Source: Verrucomicrobiaceae bacterium
GTDB taxonomy: Bacteria; Verrucomicrobiota; Verrucomicrobiia; Verrucomicrobiales; Verrucomicrobiaceae
Direction: 5' to 3'
Assembly: GCA_027489965.1 (NCBI GenBank)
Contig: JAIXZA010000013.1
Span: 52,751-116,750 of the forward strand
Length of the DNA: 64,000 nt
In this document: in pieces, positions 7,725 through 13,763 of the stretch
Layout of the letters: every line of letters starts with the position of its first letter
Position numbering within the stretch: position 1 is the stretch's first letter
Translations under genes and position numbers: made by a program
Notes under the pieces: generated by a model
Told to the model about the DNA's origin: nothing
Database searches by the model: none
What the model saw: only the letters and a program-made list of their open reading frames with translations

Positions 7725-8813
7725 TTAAAAGCAGTCTGGCAGAGTCTCTTCTTCGGTATCTCCTTCAACAATCAATGCACAATTTCCACCTCCTTTGAGA
7801 AGAGCGTCTGAAGGGCGTATGCCCAATTCATTACGGACATCTTTCAAAACATCTCCGCTGAATACCTTGGCATCAGATCGTCCATCTTTTCGTCTTGTTA
7901 TTAATACGTTGCTCTCGAACTGAGTCCGCTCAATAAAGACAGGCGAATGAGTGGTGCAGATCACTTGGTTCTTTTTCGTCAGCTCTAGCAAAACCGAAAG
8001 AAGCTGCCTTTGTGCCTTGGGATGGAGGGAATTCTCGGGTTCTTCAAGGGCTAAGATTAAATTGCCACTGGTCTGCCGCTCAGCAAGATAACGAAACAAA
8101 GCGAGAACCAAATTATTCTGCGTTCCTGCACCTCGATTTGAAAGTGGCACGGAATCGACCCTGTCATCGGATAAACCGGGTGAGAAGGAGACACCATCCA
8201 CTGGATCAACCCTCACATCATCAAAATTCAAACAGAGTGTATCGTTGTGCATTTGCTGCCTCAGATGAGCTTCAAGGCCTGCCCGCGGCTCCTCGATGGC
8301 ATCTTTTGTTTGCTGAATAAGAAGCTTGAGTGAGTCTTGCGCCTCAGGTGTCTCATCAATCCGCTTCTTCACACAATCACGTATTAGCTTGCCTAGAAGG
8401 GCAGTCTTGGTCATGGCAAACTGGACTGCGATGTCACGGTTTACTGGAAAGAAGAAGAAACCTTCGGTATTACTAGCCTCAGCAACCTCTTCTTTGGTCG
8501 CTTTTTTAAATTCTCCTTCCTTCAGAATGGCTGTTTCTGGAGGCTTATCATACCCAAATGTTTTTCTAATTGTTGTTACACCTTTGTCAGTTTCAAAGTC
8601 CAAGGTTATCACAACTGGCAGATTGCAATCATGGCCATGAAAGTCATTTTGATCATCAAGCTTTTTGGTGCCATAGAACGTTTTTAAAGCGTTCAGGACA
8701 CTTGTTTTTCCAACGTCATTTTCGCCAATCAAGACAGCCATTTTGCCAAGTTCGAATTCGATGCACTTTAATGCCCTAAAGTGCTCAATTTTGATTTTTG
8801 TTATGTGTGCCAT
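7725..8813 (-). CDS. OLD-family AAA/ABC-type ATPase with start of a TOPRIM domain
   Basis: A 362-residue ATPase of the SMC/RecF/OLD type. Motifs in order: Walker A GENDVGKTS (residues 30-38), signature-like LSNRGAGTQNN (224-234), Walker B LILALEEPE (252-260) and the H-loop TTHSP (287-291). The last residues CALIVEGDTEEE (345-356) are the first TOPRIM motif with the catalytic Glu. The frame stops with TAA after LPDCF, and the rest of the TOPRIM domain follows in frame at 7212-7724. Full-length OLD nucleases are usually 500-600 residues; the two parts together give 532 residues. Only about 30 bp separate the start codon from a terminator hairpin upstream, so transcription may come from the hydrolase gene or from a promoter inside the hairpin region. 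Confidence 0.88.
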   Translation of the reverse strand: MAHITKIKIEHFRALKCIEFELGKMAVLIGENDVGKTSVLNALKTFYGTKKLDDQNDFHGHDCNLPVVITLDFETDKGVTTIRKTFGYDKPPETAILKEGEFKKATKEEVAEASNTEGFFFFPVNRDIAVQFAMTKTALLGKLIRDCVKKRIDETPEAQDSLKLLIQQTKDAIEEPRAGLEAHLRQQMHNDTLCLNFDDVRVDPVDGVSFSPGLSDDRVDSVPLSNRGAGTQNNLVLALFRYLAERQTSGNLILALEEPENSLHPKAQRQLLSVLLELTKKNQVICTTHSPVFIERTQFESNVLITRRKDGRSDAKVFSGDVLKDVRNELGIRPSDALLKGGGNCALIVEGDTEEETLPDCF

Positions 8814-8841
8814 TTAGGGAAGTTTGTTTTTGCGTCGTTAT

Positions 8842-8877
8842 AAAAAAACCATGGGCGAATATGATTCGCCCATGGTT
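8842..8877 (-). terminator. Intrinsic terminator after the hydrolase gene
   Basis: A perfect 14-bp inverted repeat, AACCATGGGCGAAT at 8847-8860 and its complement at 8864-8877, with a 3-base loop. On the minus strand it is followed by a run of seven T (complement of 8842-8848). It lies downstream of the hydrolase (8948-10861) and immediately before the ATPase start at 8813. Confidence 0.85.
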
Positions 8878-8904
8878 GGAAGCGATGAGTAAGCTGAGAT
8901 CAAG

Positions 8905-8941
8905 TCACTCGATAGATGCAGGATCGCTCCAGTTGCTTTTG
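8905..8941 (-). pseudogene. Remnant of a fibronectin-III-like gene tail
   Basis: On the minus strand the sequence encodes KSNWSDPASIE and a stop at 8905-8907. It matches the end of the short gene at 12397-12627 (GKSNWSDPTCIRVP); the shared DNA core is TCGCTCCAGTTGCTTTTG on the plus strand. W-S-D near the end is typical of the last strand of FN3 domains. It lies just after the hydrolase stop codon, in a different frame, and has no coding context of its own. Confidence 0.6.
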
Positions 8942-8947
8942 ACGGAT

Positions 8948-10861
8948 TTATTGATGAGCAGATGGTGCCCCAGCAGCATTTTTTGGAATCTTGCCCGCCG
9001 CCGAGTGGATCTCGAAAGTTGCACGTGATTCAGTGCCCTCTTTTTCATAGAAGTCTTTTTCCCAGAATTTATGTTTACCAAAGCTGCCGTGCTTCTGGAT
9101 GGTTTCCCCTGAGCCAGGACCGCAAGCAAGGGCGACCATGTGCATCTGTTTCTGCACTTTGGCAGGGAACATCGGTGAGCATAGCAAGGCGTTTTCAAAA
9201 TGGCCAAGCGTTCGGCCCGGCATCGAGTATGGTTTGTTGAGAAACTCGTCAATCCATACGAGAAGACTTCCTCTAGGTACTAATTCGCCCAAAAACCCAT
9301 CTAGTGGAATCTCGCGATCATCAGCACGCGGGTTCAGGCAAAGATTGTAAAATTGTGTCTCTGGGTGGCGGTTTAGATATGGGATTAGAGTGTCGCAAGT
9401 GTCCTTGATCGTGCAGGCGGCGGCTAGATAGGCGACGGTGTCGATTTTCAAATCAGGGAAGTTGGACAAAGCTCGGTTTAGCACGATTGCGCCCATGCTG
9501 TGGCCGATCACAACCAATGGTTCGGCTTTGTTCTTTTCCTGAGCGGTCTGAATGCTGCGCAGAAGTACAGACATTGCACCGACACCTGTGCTGGATGAAT
9601 ACCGCACATCTTCGTCCGCCTCTGAGTAGAGATTTTTGCGATGCACGTTGAATTTCATTGAAGAATACATTGGCTGATAGCTACTTTCATGATGATAAAG
9701 CATCTCCACTCGGCGTAGCATGATGTCCCATGATTCACTTCCAACACCGCCAAAAGCTCCCACGACGAGGAGCTTAGGTGCCAGCAGACCCCAGCCGCCA
9801 GCGAAGCGCATGATCTCGTCACTGAGTTGCCGCGTTTTTTGACCTTTACTCACCGTGATCGGCTTCCAGTCGCCGTGAGAAAGTTGAATTTGACTCCAAC
9901 CATTGACGATAAATTGAGCTGACTTTGTAAGTTCAAATTTAGCCGGCGGAGGTTCTTCCTTACTGCCAAATGGATGAGCCCAGCGGTAATCACGATGACG
10001 CCAAGAGTTCACTGCGTCTTCTGTCTGGGCAAATTTTGTCTGCATGTCTTCCATGCACGGGGCACAGTTTTTGGCTGCTGCTGCTCGGAGATGATATTCG
10101 CGAACTTTAGCATCGAGCACTTCTGTGTAACTATCCTCCAAAGTGGGTTTTGTGCTAGCCCATGCCAAATCAAGCATCGAGCGAGGCAACTGCACTGCTG
10201 AGGTAGCTACATCCGTTGCGACATAGACACCGCCATAGAGCCACCGTAAAGGGAAGATGTCGTTGCTGGCATTACGCCCGTTTCGGATACTCGTGATGTG
10301 TTGCCACCAAGTGCTGAAGAGATTTGAATTCCAGCATAAAAAGATGGGGTAGTAGCCTGCTTTTTCGATCTCTGGTGCCATCCAGTAAGCACGTTCAATG
10401 CCGCTACTCAGAGAGTTCATTCCACCATGTACAAAAATGAGAATCTTTTTCCCCTCAGCCTTTTTGATCATGCGTTGCACGATGTAATCACGGAAAACAA
10501 AGGCATCTGCATTGGGAGGGTGTGGAATACTAGGCATACCGACACAGCCAGAATGAGCTATGGCGGTATCCCAAGCTTTTCGAGATTTATCCCATCTTTT
10601 CTGCTCCTCATCATTTCCATTGTTTGGTGGATCATGAGGATCAGGCACTTGGAGCGAAGTTAGCTTTCGATTAAAAGTGCCTGATGTGTAATAGTCCCAG
10701 GGCTCAATAGCACGGCCATCGTTGTTTACGAGAATCACATGCTCATTGAGATATCTGCGGATACCTAGTTCATCAGGAGATATTGGCTTCTCTGCCGCCT
10801 CAGCTGATACAAATGCTGCGACAATTAGTGTAACTGAGAGGAGTGGATTAAATTTACGCAT
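8948..10861 (-). CDS. Secreted alpha/beta-hydrolase (lipase/esterase-like)
   Basis: A 637-residue protein with a signal peptide (residues 1-22, ending SAEA) and an alpha/beta-hydrolase fold. LIFVHGGMNS (141-150) supplies the HGG oxyanion-hole segment and VVIGHSMGAIVLNRAL (450-465) is the nucleophile elbow with Ser455. A long insertion of about 250 residues lies between them, larger than in small esterases, and includes a Cys pair (CAPC, about 266-269). The substrate cannot be told; lipid or polyester hydrolysis in the periplasm or on the cell surface fits. The outer-membrane protein gene lies 109 bp upstream on the same strand, so the two are probably co-expressed. A terminator follows at 8842-8877. 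Whether it cooperates with the downstream ATPase/SIR2 genes is unknown. Confidence 0.82.
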   Translation of the reverse strand: MRKFNPLLSVTLIVAAFVSAEAAEKPISPDELGIRRYLNEHVILVNNDGRAIEPWDYYTSGTFNRKLTSLQVPDPHDPPNNGNDEEQKRWDKSRKAWDTAIAHSGCVGMPSIPHPPNADAFVFRDYIVQRMIKKAEGKKILIFVHGGMNSLSSGIERAYWMAPEIEKAGYYPIFLCWNSNLFSTWWQHITSIRNGRNASNDIFPLRWLYGGVYVATDVATSAVQLPRSMLDLAWASTKPTLEDSYTEVLDAKVREYHLRAAAAKNCAPCMEDMQTKFAQTEDAVNSWRHRDYRWAHPFGSKEEPPPAKFELTKSAQFIVNGWSQIQLSHGDWKPITVSKGQKTRQLSDEIMRFAGGWGLLAPKLLVVGAFGGVGSESWDIMLRRVEMLYHHESSYQPMYSSMKFNVHRKNLYSEADEDVRYSSSTGVGAMSVLLRSIQTAQEKNKAEPLVVIGHSMGAIVLNRALSNFPDLKIDTVAYLAAACTIKDTCDTLIPYLNRHPETQFYNLCLNPRADDREIPLDGFLGELVPRGSLLVWIDEFLNKPYSMPGRTLGHFENALLCSPMFPAKVQKQMHMVALACGPGSGETIQKHGSFGKHKFWEKDFYEKEGTESRATFEIHSAAGKIPKNAAGAPSAHQ

Positions 10862-10970
10862 GGAAAATAGTGTATTGTTGGGTCACAGGGATGGATTGAA
10901 TTGGGTTTAGCCCCTTTTCCGAAGTGGAATATTTTTGCTGGAACGACCCCAGCGCCATTCGACGCAGTAA

Positions 10971-12359
10971 TTAAAACTTCACACCAAGCCCGATTTGAAG
11001 AAGGTCAACATCGACAAAACTTGGAGCCAGCTCACCACGTTTATAGGTGCAAAAAAGCTTTCCAGGCCAGCCGTGCGGAGTCACCTGAGCAAACAACTCG
11101 TGTATTACATGTGTGCCACTTTTCCCAATGCCTGTGACACCGTTTAGTCGATATCCGATTTGGAATGTCTCTTTGTTGAAACTCAGCCCCGTCTCAATCA
11201 GGTAATTCAAGGTTAAGTCTGGTATTTCACCTTTCAAAACTGATGAAGAGCTAACTTGGCCGTAGTCCAGCCCTACTTTTGGGCGCAGATAAAAGTAACT
11301 GTTAAACGGTTGATCTCCTGTTGCTACTGCTGCGTTAGCCTTGTCCGCTTGCACTACGGCTGAAGATAGACCTGAGATGGCAATCTTGGCGTCATTGGCT
11401 TTCTGCAATTCCTTGCTGACTTCTTCTTCGCTGTAGAAGTCGAAAAACTTTTTGTAGTAGGATCTCGCGCCAACGAACATATGGAGCTTGTCGCTGAGGA
11501 GATTGAAGAGCGGTGCATAGCGCAACTGGATGCTATGCCTTTGGGCGTCTTGGATAACATCATCTTCGAATACCCACCCCAGAGTCATGGTTTGCCTCGC
11601 CTTGCCTGCTTCCCCACCCACAGTTGGAAGATTGAGCAATGCACCAGGGCTGAATTCCATCAGTGCGGAATAGCGTCTGATGTCCACCTCTGCAGCAGCC
11701 CCTCCTGAATCAAACCTGTTTAATTCAGCGCCTATCAGTAAATGAAACATATTATCCGACGAAAATCCAAAGAGATTACGATTCCCGCTGCCCACTCCAG
11801 GGAAGTACATGTCCATCAAGAGCGCTGCGTTAATCATCATCGATTCGTTGGCAGCTTCACGGTCATTTGTCCAGACAATGCTGCCAGGCTGAGCGTCAAA
11901 CGGCTTGCTATTGAGGTTATCTTGTATTCTGAAAAAGATTAGCGGAAGGTATTGGTAACCACTCAGATACTCACCACCATCAGTTCTAGCAGGAATCACA
12001 TCTGAAAGTGGGTAGTAAATCTTACCTTTGATTGCATCCGGTTTTATGGTGAGATTGGGTTTGTTTTTATCATACCCCAACAATGGCCCAGAAGAACGCT
12101 GATTTTCCAAGAATGGTACCGCTTTGATACCTGTGGAGAATGGAGCAAGCCCGAGTCCGGTGACGTAGTGCTGATGCCACCAACTTTTTTCAACATCGAC
12201 GCTCAGCGCATTTCCGAAGTTTGAGTTGAATGGAATGCTGACATTGTTGCTTTCACCTAGCAACGAGATATTCCCAGCATATGATGAGAATGAAAAGACG
12301 CAAAAAATCAGCCCGATCAAGATCGAACTGCACGACTGTATGTTTGTGTTGTTTTTCAT
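10971..12359 (-). CDS. Putative outer-membrane beta-barrel protein
   Basis: A 462-residue protein with an N-terminal signal peptide (about residues 1-28, ending FSSYA). The mature part has many alternating polar/aromatic strands such as NMFHLLIGAELNRF, QTMTLGWVFED and FQIGYRLNGVTGIG, and ends in GLGVKF, a C-terminal aromatic residue as used for recognition by the BAM machinery. A short helical stretch with EEEVSKELQKANDAKIA (about 313-329) may be a periplasmic or extracellular loop. No family is recognised. It precedes the secreted hydrolase on the same strand, which suggests a surface or export function linked to that enzyme. The truncated FN3-like gene ends 37 bp upstream of its start. Confidence 0.7.
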   Translation of the reverse strand: MKNNTNIQSCSSILIGLIFCVFSFSSYAGNISLLGESNNVSIPFNSNFGNALSVDVEKSWWHQHYVTGLGLAPFSTGIKAVPFLENQRSSGPLLGYDKNKPNLTIKPDAIKGKIYYPLSDVIPARTDGGEYLSGYQYLPLIFFRIQDNLNSKPFDAQPGSIVWTNDREAANESMMINAALLMDMYFPGVGSGNRNLFGFSSDNMFHLLIGAELNRFDSGGAAAEVDIRRYSALMEFSPGALLNLPTVGGEAGKARQTMTLGWVFEDDVIQDAQRHSIQLRYAPLFNLLSDKLHMFVGARSYYKKFFDFYSEEEVSKELQKANDAKIAISGLSSAVVQADKANAAVATGDQPFNSYFYLRPKVGLDYGQVSSSSVLKGEIPDLTLNYLIETGLSFNKETFQIGYRLNGVTGIGKSGTHVIHELFAQVTPHGWPGKLFCTYKRGELAPSFVDVDLLQIGLGVKF

Positions 12360-12396
12360 GGGAGATTAATCAGCTTAAATAAATTGTTCTCTTTTC

Positions 12397-12627
12397 TCAC
12401 GGCACTCGGATGCACGTGGGGTCGCTCCAGTTGCTTTTGCCTCGGGCGTTGCAGGCGCGGAGGCGGACCCAGATTTTTTGGCCGGAGGGAGCGCTGTCTA
12501 AATCAAGTGCGACATTACACATAGGATGATGAGGTTTTGCGTTCAAGATTTCCTGATAGCTCCTTTCATCGTCATAATGCACCAGAGGATCATCGAAATG
12601 AACGAGTGGGTCATCAAAGCGCGGCAT
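12397..12627 (-). CDS. Truncated fibronectin-III-like small protein, 76 aa
   Basis: It starts MPRFDDPLVHFDDPLVHYDD, a 7-residue duplication (DDPLVHF/DDPLVHY), and ends with KIWVRLRACNARGKSNWSDP, which looks like the last strands of an FN3 domain. From memory, Verrucomicrobia have families of proteins of about 200 residues with an MPRF(N/D)DPxVHF start and a C-terminal FN3 domain; this gene keeps only the two ends, so an internal deletion is inferred. It may be a pseudogene or a still-translated stub. The same tail recurs at 8905-8941, so the OMP + hydrolase pair lies between two copies of this gene end. Confidence 0.5.
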   Translation of the reverse strand: MPRFDDPLVHFDDPLVHYDDERSYQEILNAKPHHPMCNVALDLDSAPSGQKIWVRLRACNARGKSNWSDPTCIRVP

Positions 12628-13095
12628 GGCAATTAAGGATTAACGTCAGCAAATTAATAGAAGTACCTGTGCCAAGGCGATCTTTAAATGAATAAAGTGA
12701 AAATATTTTAGCTAAGAGCCTAAAATAAAAGCGAATAATTACAGATAATTATGAATTAATAAAATAAATCGATGTTTCGATATGAATAAACACTGATTAT
12801 CTAGATCTAGACAAGGGTTACCCTTGTCTACTCAGGGGTTAGAAATAGCTATGGATCGGATATCCATAGTTAATTACCCAATAAATGTGGCTTTTCGCTG
12901 GTCAGAAATGGGGCGGCATTATTGAGACGGGATGAATCTGCGTTTAGATAGGAAGCCGTGCTGATCCTCTACAGATAAGGGTCGAATAGATCTGGAGGTG
13001 GAATGCGGAGCCGCAGCTAAGAGCGTATGGACGTTGAAACAGAACCCAAGCTACGAAGTCCGAAGGGGGCTGTGAGGAAGAGCAAAGGCTTCGAA
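12628..13095. other. A/T-rich intergenic region with two perfect hairpins
   Basis: No gene is supported here. 12650-12800 is strongly A/T-rich. Two perfect inverted repeats follow: TAGACAAGGG (12808-12817) with CCCTTGTCTA (12821-12830), loop of 3; and CTATGGAT (12849-12856) with ATCCATAG (12862-12869), loop of 5. Neither has a following T-run, so operator sites, recombination sites or RNA structures are more likely than terminators. The stretch runs up to the right-hand menB-tail element. Confidence 0.6.
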
Positions 13096-13307
13096 CACCG
13101 CAGAGACAGGATAACCGCAGAGAAATCCTTTCTTGAGGTATGTTGTTGCGGTGATCCCAACTCTTGCGGTGGAAAGTCTGGGCCTCATCGAGCTTTCCGG
13201 GAACGCCACCCTGCTTGAATCAATGAGCGAAGAAGTCAACGTAAGGCAAATCCGTCTTCGTCGAATCATGGAAATCAAGGTGCAAGAAATTCAAGTGGGT
13301 GCCTTGA
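13096..13307 (+). pseudogene. menB 3'-tail element, copy B (right edge of island)
   Basis: Same arrangement as 2605-2796: a CACCGCAGAG / CCGCAGAG repeat segment, then ATCCCAACTCTTGCGGTG (about 13154-13171), then a decayed menB tail at 13179-13307 encoding LSGNATL and MSEE with the same extra base relative to menB as in copy A. It is more diverged from menB than copy A. Orientation is the same as copy A and menB, so the copies form direct repeats around 2797-13095. Confidence 0.8.
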
Positions 13308-13433
13308 GGGATTCTCAGATGACTTGCTTGGCCTCGTCATTGTGGCTACTATTGATGAACCGGAGAGGTTATTGTAGTAACCCGAATCATTTCGCTCGCG
13401 GCTCCACTTAGTTGCATTTAAGGAAGTGGGCTA

Positions 13434-13763
13434 ATGAAAGGGCTCATCCTATCCATGCTGCTGCTTGCGGCTTTCCATCTCTCTGGCCAGACGACCCACG
13501 ACACCCCTGGTGAGCCTAACGTCTATGGAGAAACGAAGATGGTGATTCGGGATGGCTCGGGTCGAGTGACCGGATCTGCTACGACCATCAAGCCCACGTT
13601 TTTTGCTGAGACCCGCACGACCTCCCGCGACGAATCCGGCCGTACGTCCGGCGCCGGCATCAGGACAAAGCCGAATCTTTTTAGGGAAACCAAAACCGTG
13701 ATCCGTGGACTCAGGCCGTTTAACCCAAGAAGTAATCATCCCCCCCACCCACATGAATCATGA
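13434..13763 (+). CDS. Small secreted repeat protein, apparently frameshifted at its end
   Basis: A 109-residue frame with a signal peptide (MKGLILSMLLLAAFHLSG). The mature part has repeats of about 26 residues with consensus ETxxxxRDxSGRxxGxxxxxKP: copy 1 starts near residue 31, copy 2 near 57 and copy 3 near 83. Copy 3 breaks at ETKTVIRG; removing one G near 13711 would restore IRDSGRLTQEV. The frame as found ends by overlapping the next gene's start (ATGA at 13760-13763), so the proteins may be translationally coupled. An AGGAAG sequence 9 bp before the ATG may be a ribosome site. Function unknown. The downstream partner is a membrane-anchored SUMF1 protein. Confidence 0.55.
   Translation: MKGLILSMLLLAAFHLSGQTTHDTPGEPNVYGETKMVIRDGSGRVTGSATTIKPTFFAETRTTSRDESGRTSGAGIRTKPNLFRETKTVIRGLRPFNPRSNHPPHPHES

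Noticed and set aside
7715..7735. Programmed -1 frameshift at the TTTTAAATG sequence
   Set aside because: Both parts are in the same phase, so no shift is needed; only readthrough, reinitiation or mutation can join them.
7212..8813. Reading the ATPase and TOPRIM frames as a PARIS-type two-gene system
   Set aside because: The ATPase keeps the first TOPRIM motif and the second frame continues in phase, so this is one OLD-type protein cut by a stop rather than separate AriA/AriB-type genes.
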